Below are positions 9,990 to 21,039 of a stretch of DNA of 64,000 nucleotides, in pieces. The position numbers were made by a program, and so were the translations under genes. Source of the stretch: Metellina segmentata (lineage: Eukaryota > Arthropoda > Arachnida > Araneae > Tetragnathidae); NCBI GenBank assembly GCA_947359465.1, contig OX375876.1, positions 120,895,444 to 120,959,443 of the forward strand. Direction: 5' to 3'. How positions within the stretch are numbered: the stretch's first letter is position 1; the number at the start of each line of letters is the position of its first letter. The notes beneath the pieces were generated by a model. The model did not search any database and had not been told where the DNA came from. It was given only the letters and a program-made list of their open reading frames with translations.

Positions 9990-11655
9990 TCAGCACGGTG
10001 TGGGAAGGCTCGGGACGAGGACTGAGGGCGCTGCTATCGCATCGTAACTACTATACGCATCGCGATCGTAGTTAATGAGTCGGTTTTAAATGCAATATTC
10101 AATGGATGGGCTCTAGTCGAATAGGGTTATAAATGATAGTGTAATGGGTTCAATGATGGGAAGATTTTAATTTTCAGAAGGCACGAATTCGTGGCTTTTA
10201 ATGTTTTATAATGGAAAAAAGTTGGCCAGAACTGGAAGAAACTCTGCGCATCTTTGAGCATTGTACTTTTATTATTGATATTAGACTTTCATGAAAGTTC
10301 TTACATGGAATGTTTTTGCAAGTGCCCAAGTCTTGTTTTATACGTCATTGTGGTCTAGGAAGTCTCAAGATAAGAACCAAGGATGATTATTTTGTGTCTA
10401 AGACTACTATAGTATCACGATCGCAGTGACAAGTTTATTTTAAATGCAATACTCAAAAAAGTGTATGGCCTCCGATCAAGAAACTGCGCATCTTGGAACA
10501 TTGTACTTTTATTATAGATATTAGACATTCATGAAAATTCTTGCATGGTGTGAAGTGTATGGCCTCCGATCAAGAAACTTTGCGCATCTTAGAACATAGT
10601 ACTTTAATTATAGAAATTAGACTTTCATGAAAATTCTTATATGGAATGTTTTTGCAAGTGTCCAAGTGTAATGTTTTAATCGTTATTGTGGTCAAAAAAT
10701 GCTCAAGGTAAGTACCAAGGATGATGATTTTGTGTCCAAAATTTGTATACGTATCACAATCGCAGTGATGAGTCTGTTTTAAATACAATACTCGATAAAG
10801 TGTATGGGCTCTAGTCGAATGCTGTTTTTAACGTTTGTGTTATGGATTCAATAATGTGATGGCTTTGATTAATACACAGCATACATTTTGTAGTCGTCAT
10901 TATTTGTAATAAGAAAGAGGTTGACCATAACAGGAAGAAACTGCGCATTTTGGAACAGTATACAGAAATATTAAACAACCATAAAAACAAATGCAGATGT
11001 ACTTGGAATGTATTTGGTAAGCACTATATATGCGATAGGTTAATCAGGTTTGGTCTTTGTTACATAAAATATTACAAAAATTTAAAATTTTGTTTTCATT
11101 GCATAAATTTAATAGATTGTGACATTCATGAAAATTTTGTCATGGTTTCGAATTAGTGAGCATTATTGCTTGTAATGGGAAAAAGTTGGCCAACCATGAA
11201 AACACTACGCATCTTGGAACAGTGTGCTTTTTTATAGAATTTAGACTTTTCCACCAAAATTCTTCAGATGGAATGTTTTTCGCAAGTGTCTAAAAATATT
11301 ATTTTGTACGTTAGTGTATTATTATGTGCAGACTCATGACAAAAAACAACGGAACGGCTTTTTAATTCATAGCTACTAAACGCTTCGCTTTTTCAATAAT
11401 GAGTCAGTTTTATATGCAAAATTAAATGGAGTGGACGAAGTCTAGTCGAAGGTGTAAATGTTTGAATAATGGGTTTAATGATGTGAAAAGAAGTTTTTTA
11501 ATTTTGAGAAATCATCGTCAGGATAATTGTTTGTAATGGGAAAGTTGTTTGCCGTAGCAAGAAGTCCGTCTTCACATCTGGTGACAGTATACTTGTTTTT
11601 ATAAAAATAAGACATTCATGCGACATCAATAGAAATGTACTTGGAATGTTTTGGT
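9990..11655 (-). repeat. Degenerate long-period tandem array (~350 bp, variable)
   Basis: The motif set GAAACTGCGCATCTTGGAAC, then ACTTTTATTATAGATATTAG, then TTCATGAAAATTCTTGCATG, then GGAATGTTTTTGCAAGTG recurs at about 10250, 10485, 10575, 10930, 11200 and 11590. Spacing varies through internal deletions. The minus-strand sense matches the flank duplicated at 8769-9245. There is no coding potential. It looks like an old satellite or a cluster of a dispersed repeat. Confidence 0.75.
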
Positions 11656-11656
11656 A

Positions 11657-11972
11657 ATTGCTCATTTTTAATTAACGTCGTACTAGAGCAACACAACGGG
11701 CTACTGAGTACGGTCCAGGATCAATCCCTGAAGGAAAATATCCTAGGACAACCCTTCGTAATTTTGAGCCACGGTCAGATGACTTGGCAACACCTGAGCT
11801 GCCTCGCTCTCCAAACTTCCACACCAACCCAACCTAAGGACTTTCTACCAGGACATATTTAAGGTGCACCAGCCGTCTCTATACCATACGCTTACAAACA
11901 CTCAATCACTGACCCGGATTCGAACCAGGAACCTAGAGGCTAATACCTTAACCACCAGACCGGTTGGTCGGC
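11657..11972 (-). mobile_element. SINE family B, full length, minus strand
   Basis: Reading right to left it has the tRNA-like head (ACCGGTCTGGTGGTTAAGG, then GGTTCGAATCCGGGTCAG), the TAAGCGTATGGTATAGAGAC body and the shared tail ending ACGACGTTAATTAAAAAT. Its tail abuts the degenerate array, just as the plus-strand SINE tails abut the related units at 8769-9245. Confidence 0.88.
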
Positions 11973-12560
11973 GGGAATGTTTTGGAGTATTTGCGAAAAA
12001 TAAATCGGATATGAACTCCCTTTCGAAAATTATCTTATGAGAATTTTAAACTTTCAACGCATTGCACAACTTATTGGGTTCGCCCAGAGGTTGAGCCGAT
12101 AGGGGGCGATATTACTCTTCCATTTCCCCAAATATAACATTTTCGACAATGATGTAGGTTATTCCATTCTTGCTGTAAGGTCTTGAATTGAACTTCAAAA
12201 GCGATCGTCCCTCCTTCAGCTAGCTGGCAGCATGCGCAGGAAAATCCATGTATCACTCTTCAAAATCTATTAGCCTCCAGGGTCCATTTCCTTCCTTGAA
12301 GAGCATTAGCTTTAGTACCACATGCTTTGTTACCACGATGTATCCCGCTTTGGAATTGACATGGAGCCCTCAGTGCATTCCCCGAATATATGCTTTTATA
12401 AATAACCCCTTAAGCATCACTGAATGCTCCCGTTTATTTCTCCCGAATCCGAGGAATTCTTTATGGCAAACAATCGGAGAAATCTTGTGTTGGGAAACGG
12501 GAAAATGCCAACCCCGTTGCGTTCCCACCTTATAAGCAGTTTTGATGGCGCCGTTGAAAT
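11973..12560. other. Unassigned interval
   Basis: Short overlapping frames occur (12071-12256 minus, 12248-12535 plus) without recognisable motifs. No repeat was recognised. Confidence 0.35.
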
Positions 12561-13300
12561 TTATAGTCGTCATCCAGCATTCTGCTTCTAGATTCTATTC
12601 CGGAGATCTATCCAAACTTCATATTCCCTCAACGAAAAAAAGTTAAACTGACGCATTTTTCGGGGGGATTTTATTGCCAACTGCATCCCATCCCTGGAGT
12701 GCCCGTATAAAAATAGCGCAGTGCAAAAACGAGATAAAATCCCGCCACTTTTTCCCATCCTGTTCTTCACCGTTCCCATAGATAACCACTTCTCCGCGCG
12801 CCAGCGTAATTTATCGGGCACAATTTACGGATACTTGCTCTCTGATCTACAAAATAACGACCCTCCAGTTTGTTTAACTTTACCCCTCCGAAAGTAAAGC
12901 GGGCTCGAAGCAAGAAGGAGAAAAAAGGAAGGCGAAGATCTTAAAGGCGTCTTAAAATCGCTTTTGCCACGGTAAAGACAGGCTTTTCTTTTTTTACCCC
13001 TACCTCCTCTCGTGTTTTCCGCTTCATTTTCTTTGATAAAAGAAAATGATTCCCGAAATGGAAGAAATAAGGAGAGTTATGCCCTAAAACAGAACACAAG
13101 GAGATGGCGGGGTGGGGGAAAGGGGGCACGGCTTCTCGAGTCTCCGAAGCCCCGAAAAGTGAGTGTAACTGTTGTCATGGATACGGTAATCTTCTTTTGT
13201 CGGACTAGATCTTATCAGGTTTTTTCTCCAAGCCTACTCCTTGTTGTTTCCGCGCGCGATAAAGCAACGGAGCGCTAATTAATTTAAAGTTAAGACATTA
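12560..13300. other. Complex non-repetitive island
   Basis: This block is more GC-balanced and has no internal or window-wide repeats. It contains homopolymer and polypyrimidine runs and a TATAAAAATAG string at about 12706. Six-frame reading finds no domain. It may be conserved regulatory DNA, but I cannot test conservation here. Confidence 0.25.
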
Positions 13301-13869
13301 TTTTACAGTGAGACTTAAAAGTTTAATGAACACTTTTCTGAGGGACGGCGGGCAGGGTGCGGACTAATTGAACGTGGGCCGGGGTTTCTTCAGCGCGCGG
13401 GTTTCGTGTTTTTTATTTGTTTGTTTCGTTTTGCTCTTCATACTTACCGACGTTATCCAATTTGCGAAATGTAACATTATTAACCAAAGCCTTAACGGCA
13501 TTATCTGCGGAAACCACACTCTGTTAGGGAGGGGTTTTTTAACAAGGAAAGGTGAGTAAATGTGCTTCTTTTATCAAATAGTTAGCTCGCCGTGGGTAAT
13601 TGCTTGTTAACTAGAGTAAATTTGTGAAGGGAGTAAAAAGTGCATTTTTTGTTTCAAAACTATTGTTCAAGTTAACTTTGAAGTGAGTATAAGATAATGA
13701 ACGGGTAGCGAAGAGGTAAGATAACAATGGCAGAACTTTTCAGAATACAATGGTATAGTGGGCAGAATACATTTTTAATAGGGGAATGGTCCCTCCACGT
13801 GCTGCAATTACACTATCAACCCTTCCGGGCATGTTTTCAACAAGGTTTGATACACAGCTATGGGTATTT

Positions 13870-14556
13870 TTTAGACCCTCCCTGGACCCACTCACCGTTA
13901 GGTTTAGAGTGTATTTGTGGTCCAGGGGGAAAGGGTGGGGGCGACTTCCACAGCACAAAGGGGGCCCCAAGAGGACCCCCGCCGGCCGATCGATTTTTTT
14001 TTCTCATTAAATATTATATCTGTGGTTGTTTTATTCCCAAGGGAGAATTATAATGGTTCGGTAACATTCCGGCCTTATGTTAAAAATTACAACAATCATC
14101 CGGAGTCCCGGGAATCCAAGAATGCAAGACCGGTGGCACACCGTTAAAATTACATTTAATACATCGGTGGCACACCGGGAAATGTAACTTAAACGCAGAA
14201 CAAGAAACACAAACAAACATAAAACACAACACAAACACAAAACAAAAAGACGTTGCAATACAGAAAGAAGAAATACAAACATCAATTGTTAAATTAAAAT
14301 AATATATTATTTTTAAAAGGTGATAATGATTTGATGTTTATAAATAGGATTTAAATGAAGGTGAAATAAATATTTTATGAGAATGTTATATGGTGGTGAA
14401 TTTAATGTTGTGGTGTAAGAAGTGTGAATATTATATAGATGAAGCGCATATACGAACCCTTAACGGGATGGTGATATGATTTGATTAAAAATTTATTATA
14501 AAGTGGTTTAAAATAGACGGGGGCATAGTCCCATCTCTCCACCTAAAAGAAGGGGA
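13870..14556. mobile_element. 687-bp insertion with 16-bp TSD, unknown class
   Basis: The flanks carry an exact direct repeat, ACAGCTATGGGTATTT, at 13854-13869 and 14557-14572. The homologous Tc1 copy at 16745 has a single TCTATGGGTAT at this place, so the filled and empty sites are both visible. The long TSD points to target-primed reverse transcription or a similar mechanism, but no poly(A), RT or tRNA-like head was recognised. Inside, CGGTGGCACACCG occurs twice about 38 bp apart. The open frames here have no known domain. Confidence 0.75.
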
Positions 14557-14560
14557 ACAG

Positions 14561-14970
14561 CTATGGGTATTTGTGTCCATTCCCGCTGGAAGAATGTCTC
14601 CAGCTAAGCTGTAGATATTTCGAACGTGGTTCCGTGGTCCGTAAGCGTTGCTCTAACTCGACGCACAAATGTTCTATGGGGTTAGGTTGGGATTCTGAGC
14701 AGGCCAGGGAAGACGTTTTACATCCATATCTTGCCACCACTGCTTGGCAGAGGCTGCAACATGACACGCAGCGTTGTCGTCCGGGAAGTAATATTCGTCC
14801 GTTCTATAAAATTGCCGGAACGTAGGAAGAACCTGATTGTCCAAAATGTTCATGTAGGCATCGGCGTTCAATTGACCAGGAACAACATGTACAGGTCCCA
14901 TGCCATACCAGGAAAAACACCCCCAAACAAGCAGTCGGATTTTATGCAAATCTGCAGGCGTCCTGTCCAT
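14561..14970 (-). pseudogene. Tc1-like transposase, C-terminal catalytic part (copy 1)
   Basis: The minus frame starting at 14970 reads [12 protein letters not shown], then [42 protein letters not shown] and [13 protein letters not shown]. These are the conserved blocks of Tc1-family DD34E transposases, from before the second Asp to the final Glu (PIEH). The frame shifts at about 14674, just after the LTP of NLTPIEH. The usual SPDLNP has become NPNLTP. The N-terminal paired-like DNA-binding region and the first Asp are absent. It is a non-functional relic. Confidence 0.88.
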
Positions 14971-15019
14971 TATTGTAGGGTAATGTACTTATGTGATGTT
15001 CATGCAGTTCGTTGAAACC

Positions 15020-15825
15020 CGGATGACAGAGTAACGGATTTAACAAACGGAGGTTTGCGAGTTTGAAACTCGATCCAACCGCGACAGTTGTGGATGAGGG
15101 CACTGATGCAGTTAAGTGGACGTGCCCACAAATGACCTCCCTTTGGCGTGGTGTGGAAGTTCGGACAATGGGGTGCTGCTGAGGCTCTCTGGTGCAGAAT
15201 GATATTCAGTGTTCTGCAACACAACTCCAAGCAATTGCAATTGTTCTGCAGGCATTTTGTCCGAATTTTGAAAACTGCAGTCAAATCAAAAACAGACGTA
15301 AAACACAATTATCACCTAAATATCTATTCCATATTTGCAATAAAACACACACATATCAATATTACTTAACTGATTTTATTTAAATCCAAGGCATACTTTC
15401 AGAATTTGCAATTCTGTCACTTTTGAAGTTAAATATTTTGTCATTGACATCGAATATATGTTATTTATTAAGTGTTTGTGGTAAATTGTTGCGATGTATG
15501 AAGGTTGTTCCGTAGCAAGAGAAGGTAAACAAATGTGGCAAGGAGCGCGCTTTGCACTGCAGAACATCGTTACTTATGATTTTTAAAAAATCGGCCAAAA
15601 TTTTGATAAAATTAAGGAAAAATTGTTCTGCAAAGACTTTGTTTGTACTGCGACGTACGCCGCAGTTTTAAGCACTTCCTGCTCCCGGGCTGAGACGTGA
15701 ACGCGACATCTAGCCGTGTTTCAAATTTACGAGGCGTCTTCGGACCTTTTTCTTAAGGATTGATCCCAGATTGTCAACAATAGTCCTTTGTGTTGCTCCA
15801 GTGGTACGGTAATTCAACTGCCTCC
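15020..15825 (+). mobile_element. SINE (family-B tail, alternative head), interrupted
   Basis: The left part (15020-15185) has a head ending in GAGTTTGAAACTCGATCCAA, like the alternative-head SINEs at 45215 and 57066, then GGTGTGGAAGTTCGGA. The right part (15689-15825) resumes the shared tail with GCCGTGTTTCAAATTTACGA and ends ...GTTGCTCCAGTGGTACGGTAATT. A 503-bp DNA element separates them with an 8-bp duplication. Confidence 0.8.
15186..15688. mobile_element. Non-autonomous DNA element, TTCTGCA-rich, copy 1 (503 bp)
   Basis: It is flanked by GCTGAGGC (15178-15185) and GCTGAGAC (15689-15696), an 8-bp duplication with one mismatch. It aligns end to end with the element at 49803-50314: GTGTTCTGCAACACAACTCC near the left, GTTGTTCCGTAGC and TTTGTTTGT.CTGCGACGTA near the right. 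Subterminal TTCTGCA/TGCAGAA motifs recur on both strands. No clear TIR or ORF was found. The 8-bp TSD suits hAT, P or Merlin-type transposases. Confidence 0.82.
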
Positions 15826-16184
15826 CTAGCTATCGTTTATGTGAACTAGGTCCTTCATATACCTTCCATGCTTTATAAATGCAATTCCCCACAGATGTAA
15901 AATTATCACTGAACAGTTACATATGTTTTCTTGGACTGCCTTGATTTAATTGTCTGTGCAGGGGCAGTATGCCCAACACGAATAAAGACTGTTGATCTTC
16001 TAGAGATATAGACAGAGCATGAGAGAGCAGCTTCCTGTTATTTCTCCCTATCGCTTGGTTTCAAGATCTCCGGTGGAAGGTCATGAGGTATTAAAGAAAG
16101 AAGGAATCTTAATGCAGGACTAATAGACAAGGCTGTACACTAAATCTGGACGATTTGATTACAAGAAATAGGAAAGCGTCAAAT
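15826..16184. other. Unassigned interval
   Basis: No gene or repeat was recognised. Confidence 0.35.
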
Positions 16185-16520
16185 GAGTTTTAGAGGTATA
16201 GATTGCTACATCTGATATATAGCTCTCTTGTTAGTCTCATTTGGCCTCAAAGAATAAGCTACACATAATTTAATTTAAAATATTTCTCTTGGAAGTAGAT
16301 GGTATATGTCGCCACATTTGATCTTTTGAGTTATAATTAGTAGCCTATTGGGTCTCGAAGATTTAGCTTCATCTGATTTTATTTTCAAAATTTCTCTTGA
16401 AAGTAGCGGGGGTATGTAGCCACATTTTTTTTGTATTGTGCTATTGTTAGTATCTTATTTAGTCTCGAAAGGACTCCTAAACTCATATTTATAGTTCTAT
16501 TTAGCTTCATGAAGAGGATC
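16185..16520. repeat. Three degenerate ~110-bp direct repeats
   Basis: The motif TTCTCTTGGAAGTAGATGG, then TGTCGCCACATTTGAT, then AGTCTCATTT-like sequence recurs at about 110-bp spacing (copies near 16175, 16283 and 16393). The units are strongly diverged. Confidence 0.65.
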
Positions 16521-16596
16521 GGCTCTCAGAAGTTCATGGATTCCGTTTCCGTAAAATGAAATTTGAGTTTTGACACTTGTAAAATTGGATAAAATA

Positions 16597-17173
16597 CACT
16601 ACCCTACAATAATGGACCGGACAGTAATATGTGATGGTATAAGAGGAAGAATACATGCTTTAATAGGGGGATGATCCCCCCCACGTGCTGCAATTACAGT
16701 AGCAACCCTTCTAGGCTTACTTTCAACAAGGTTTTGATACACATCTATGGGTATGTGCGTCCATCACTGCTGCAAGAATGTCGCCTCGCCATCTTAGCTG
16801 TAGAGTTCGGACGTGGTTCTCTGGTTAGTAAGCGTCGCTCTAACGAGTCCCACAAATGTTCTATAGGGTTTAGATCGGAATTCTGAGCAGGCCAGGGAAG
16901 ACGTTTTACATCCATATCTTGATTCCACTGCTTGACAGAGGCTACAACATGACATGGGGTGTTATCGTCCTGGAAGTAACATTCGTCCGTTCCATAACAT
17001 TGCCAGGGCACAGGGAGAACCTGATTGTGCAAAATGTTCATGTAGGCGTCGGCGTTCAGTTGACCAGGAGCAACATGCAAAGGTCCCTGGCAATACCACG
17101 AAAAACACCCCCAAACAATTAGTCGACTTTTATGTAAATACTCTAGCGTCCGGTCTATTATTGTAGGGTAGTG
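16597..17173 (-). mobile_element. Tc1-like element, copy 2, deletion derivative with TIRs
   Basis: Inverted ends CACTACCCTACAATAAT at 16597 and its complement ending at 17173 match over about 26 bp with one difference. Both are flanked by TA (16595-16596 and 17174-17175). At 577 bp it is far shorter than an autonomous Tc1 element and keeps only the C-terminal coding part. It provides the empty-site reference for the insertion into copy 1. Confidence 0.93.
16745..17080 (-). pseudogene. Tc1-like transposase, C-terminal part (copy 2)
   Basis: The open frame of 111 codons reads [19 protein letters not shown], then QDDNTPCHVVASVKQW, then WPAQNSDLNPIEHLWDSLE. The second catalytic Asp (DDN) and the final Glu (PIEH) are kept, but everything before the GPxHVxPGQLN block is deleted. 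It is nearly colinear with the copy at 14561-14970 and belongs to the same family. It is a fragment within a deletion derivative and is not expected to be active. Confidence 0.88.
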
Positions 17174-17175
17174 TA

Positions 17176-18619
17176 TTCTGGGAGTGTGTTTAATTACATC
17201 TTTCTCCTGAACAAGAAAGGAAAAGAAACAAATGACAAATGATTGATACTTTAAGGTTCCTTTAAAATTGGAAATCCAATCATCATGACATATCTGCTAT
17301 TAACTCTGTTTAAAAGTGTTGTACTAAGTATCGTTTGTATTTTATTTACTACCTCAGTTTTGCATAATTTGGTGTTGTGATAATAAGCAATAATGCTATG
17401 TCGTCACGGAATTCTATCTGAAAGTGTTTTTAAAAAAAGAGCAGCACCCATAAACATTTATGTATATTTGGAATGAATTATGGACTCGGATTGAATCAAG
17501 TAGCTTTTTTAATTGAATATTGTGTTTCAGGGAGAGTTTCGCAACGAAGTATTAAGCAGTTCTGATGCAAAATTCTTGTAAAATAATGCACAGATCTACT
17601 GTTTATGTTAGTAATTTCATTTGATAATAATATATATTAAAATATAACGTTACGTAAAGTTAAGGATATATAGCCCCAAACATATATACATGTAAATCCT
17701 CTTCTTGTGTAATTTTATTCCACATATTATATAAAACTAAGACAAAAATTTCTGTAGGCAAGAGCCTATATGTATAAAGGTTTTAAAGTTAGTTTCATCA
17801 CAAGATATCCTCTACATCATTTTCTAGGAAGAGCAAAATTAACATCCAATTCGTACTATGTTATACTGCGATCATTTGAATAACCATTTCAATAAGATTT
17901 GAATCGCTATGTATCAAAAAAATAAATTGAAGTGGGAAATGTTAAGGCAAACAATATTACACTGTACCAAAAGTTATTTAAATTACCATGAAATCATAGA
18001 CCGAGAAAACTATTTTGAATGTTACAAAGTGTATATCCACGCTTGATTTTCCATTAAAATTCTGATTTTCTATTAAAATTACACAAAATGGCTCCGTTTA
18101 AAAGGAAATAATTCATACTCTTTTAATTTGTTCTCAGCTCTTTTTTAAATGAAAATTATTAATTTCTATCTTCATTATTATTATTTAACTAAAAATAAGT
18201 ATTTTCACATGCAAATAAAGGCAATTTTAAATAAATAGTAATACGAGGTAGCCATAATTTCTTTGTCATTAAAATCATCACTGCAGACGAATTGCAATAA
18301 TGTGTACAGAATTTTAAAAATCTTCATTTTAGGAATTTTTTAATACCTATGCGATAACAGTTCCTCGAATAAAAAAATAATATTCAGAAAAACATTTTCA
18401 TTCAATCATGAAAAAAAACTATTTCATTAACATCTAAAAACATGTAAAATAAAATTGCTCTTACCAATAAAATGAAAGTAATTTTAAGGAGCCACCCGGA
18501 AATACTTCAATCATAGAAAAAATAATCTGAAATATTATACACACAAATGTAGTTACAGTAAAAAAAAATTCCATAAAACAAAAAAAAAACTTTTCTTTCA
18601 AGCAGCGCTTTCAAAATTT
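17176..18619. other. AT-rich interval, nothing recognised
   Basis: About 1.4 kb of very AT-rich sequence with homopolymer A/T runs. No open frame of note, no tandem array and no transposon ends were recognised. Confidence 0.45.
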
Positions 18620-19210
18620 CACACCAAGTATGACAATATTTTTTCGCTACTGGTTTAATTAAATTTAAGAGCAGTATTGTTGCCAACGAATTTCTTGCGT
18701 TCGTTTTATCGCTTTTTAATTACAGCCGGTTAGTACCTAAACAATGTCGTAATTTTTTGCTCAATTTAATTTTGAGAAAAACTAACAGTGCTTAAAACTT
18801 TTTGGTGGCAATTTTTTTGCGTTATTTTCCCCCCATTCTTTGTAACAAAGACAAGCTCGTTTTTTCTCGGAGGATTGTTTGTTTTTCGTCCACATTTCGC
18901 CCTCTTATCCAGTCATTATGCCCTCTTTTTAACATTTTGCCCTTTTTTGGGCTGAGGAGCTAACTCGTTTCAACTTTCCCCTCTTCCACTTACGTCGCTT
19001 ATTAATTCGGTCAACATTTGCTGACTGCAAACCACACTCCCCGGAGGTCAAAATTAAACAAGCAATTTCCGGGAATAATTTTCTCCTCTCGTCCAAATCC
19101 CAATCCCGTTTGTCAATTAATTCAAATGAGAAACGCAAATGCACTTTTCTTGGAGACCTTTGAAACAAGTTTTAAGAAAACTGCTCGGTCGAAGTTATTT
19201 GCATAACTAT
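18620..19210. other. Complex non-repetitive island
   Basis: A less AT-rich block (CGCCCTCTTATCCAGTCATT, CCCCGGAGGTCAAAATTAAA and similar) with no match elsewhere in the window. It includes several homeodomain-like TTAATT/ATTAAT strings, which are common by chance in AT-rich DNA. The frames at 18929-19168 (minus) and 19018-19206 (plus) overlap on opposite strands and have no domain. Confidence 0.25.
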
Positions 19211-20734
19211 TCTCTCTTCCCAAGAAGGGGAGAATTAAATCTCTAGTTTGAATCTCTATAATTGAGTTGTAAAAACCTCATCATTATGTTACGATTCGAC
19301 GTAAATTTATGTTGGTAATAACTACTAACCTGATATGTGTCTCAAAGGAAATTCATCAGAATTTGAATCGCGTTGAGAACATTCAAAAATGTGATATTCC
19401 TATTTGCATATAAAATTGGTTCACTTTGGAAGAAAGGACAACTGCGGTTAATTTTGACTTAATTCAAATTAACACTGTTCATCCATATCGACTTAAAAGA
19501 TATTTTCACGACTTTTGTACCATTAATCACCATTATTCAGCATTAGCTGAACTTTAACCGTCTGTGAGGTTCACAGGCTTAGTTCGACCTTGCAACATGC
19601 AGTCTTTCCTGCTTGACTTCTATCCAGTTTTGATATTCCTGACCAATAAAATCTTTCCAAAGATTCCATTCTGATAAGAACATCAATACAAAGAAATCCA
19701 TTCAAGAAATCCATTCATCCCAAAGAAATCCATTCTAGGGTCTTCTAAGGAAGTCTTCTAAACTCAAAAGGATTATCTGTTTCATTAAGAATTTTACGGA
19801 CCTTTTTATGGCTAATTTTCAAACAGAAATAGTGGACTATTTTCACTGGATAAAAAATTTCTTTCCTGTAAGATAAATTTTTACTCATTCATTAACATGC
19901 AATAATACTGTCGAGTTACTGCTAAAACAAAGTAACTACATTTTTTGTCTAGCTAAGTACTCTTTCACACATGTAATAAAGCGCCGTAAAATGTTTCTGA
20001 TGTGTGCATGTACTCGATACATTTCAAGTAGAGTTCACAGTTGAAAGAATCACAGTAAAAGTGTCTTGTTTCCGCAGAATATACCACACACAATTATGTG
20101 TTAAAGTGTTCGTAACTCAAAAAAAGTCATTGGAATTATGTTGTTTTAGCAGCAACCCAACGATATACTTACTTGAGAAGCCTCTTCAGTAGATATTAAA
20201 AGATAACTCTTAATATTATCCACTCCTCTCTAATCAATATTGCCGTCTGAATCTTATTTAATTAAAATAAATCAGACAACAACACTTACCACTGTAACAA
20301 CCTACTTATCTAGCATCTAATAAATCTCAATTCAGTTAATATTGAATTCATTAACATACTACCATCGTCCAATAAGACCGACATGCCTCAGGGCAGGAAT
20401 GGAATATTTCATTACACAAATATGTAATACACGGTGATAGAGTTGATATTACGGAGGATATGCTTCTCTTTTCAAAGAAAACAAATTATATCTACCTTTA
20501 ATTTTCTAAGGGGTTGTTTACCTATACAAAAACTGCTAGATTGCGTTGAGGGCAGAAACCGTAGATTTGGCATGACTACACGGAAATGTTGTTGTTGGAT
20601 TGTGGAATGAATGAAGTTTGTTGCGAATAATCAACAATTAATTTTCTGTTTGAACGATTAAAGTACACTTTGATTTTAATATTGATGGATAATATTATTG
20701 ATTAAGGACTCGTAATTGTAGCGTAGCTCGGGAG
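19211..20734. other. AT-rich interval, nothing recognised
   Basis: There is a local AAAGAAATCCATTC repetition at about 19690-19735. The 62-codon frame at 20004-20192 has no domain. Otherwise nothing could be supported. Confidence 0.4.
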
Positions 20735-20850
20735 CTTTTGAATGACATCCCTTACGCAGTCCTCACTCTATGGAATTTAAAGATACACTGGTCCGATGCT
20801 CGCCCAGCACCGCAGAATTTCAGTATATTGCTGACTCCACCCCGAGCAAG
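20735..20850. repeat. ~100-bp dispersed repeat, copy 1
   Basis: TTGAATGACATCCCTTACGC, then AGTCCTCACTC, then ACACTGG, then CTCGCCCAGCACC aligns with 21040-21118 plus 21943-21995 and with 48290-48400. Identity is moderate. The nature of the repeat is unknown. Confidence 0.6.
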
Positions 20851-21039
20851 CCCGCCTGATTACAAGGTCCGAAGGTCGTATCAGGAACGGACTTCTACAT
20901 GGCGTATATTTATTTTGTATGTTCCTTCGAGTTCTGAAATCGTAAAAAGTTTCATAGATATTTCATTTCTACTCAATTATCTCCAAGTTATCCTCGTGTG
21001 TGATTTTTACTGTTCAATATTAGTTGTACCCAAGTTTAG

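Larger units (their letters stand above)
13745..14987 (-). mobile_element. Tc1-like element, copy 1, split by an insertion
   Basis: The stretches 13745-13869 and 14557-14985 together align with the Tc1-like copy at 16597-17173, running left to right from CAGAATACAT to the right TIR (ATTATTGTAGGGTAATG) and a TA at 14986-14987. The left TIR is missing or eroded. A 687-bp foreign segment (13870-14556) interrupts it, flanked by a 16-bp direct repeat. Confidence 0.85.

Noticed and set aside
9990..11655. A gene with repeated exons
   Set aside because: Repeat spacing is irregular, all frames contain stops, and the homology to SINE-flanking units points to satellite-like DNA.
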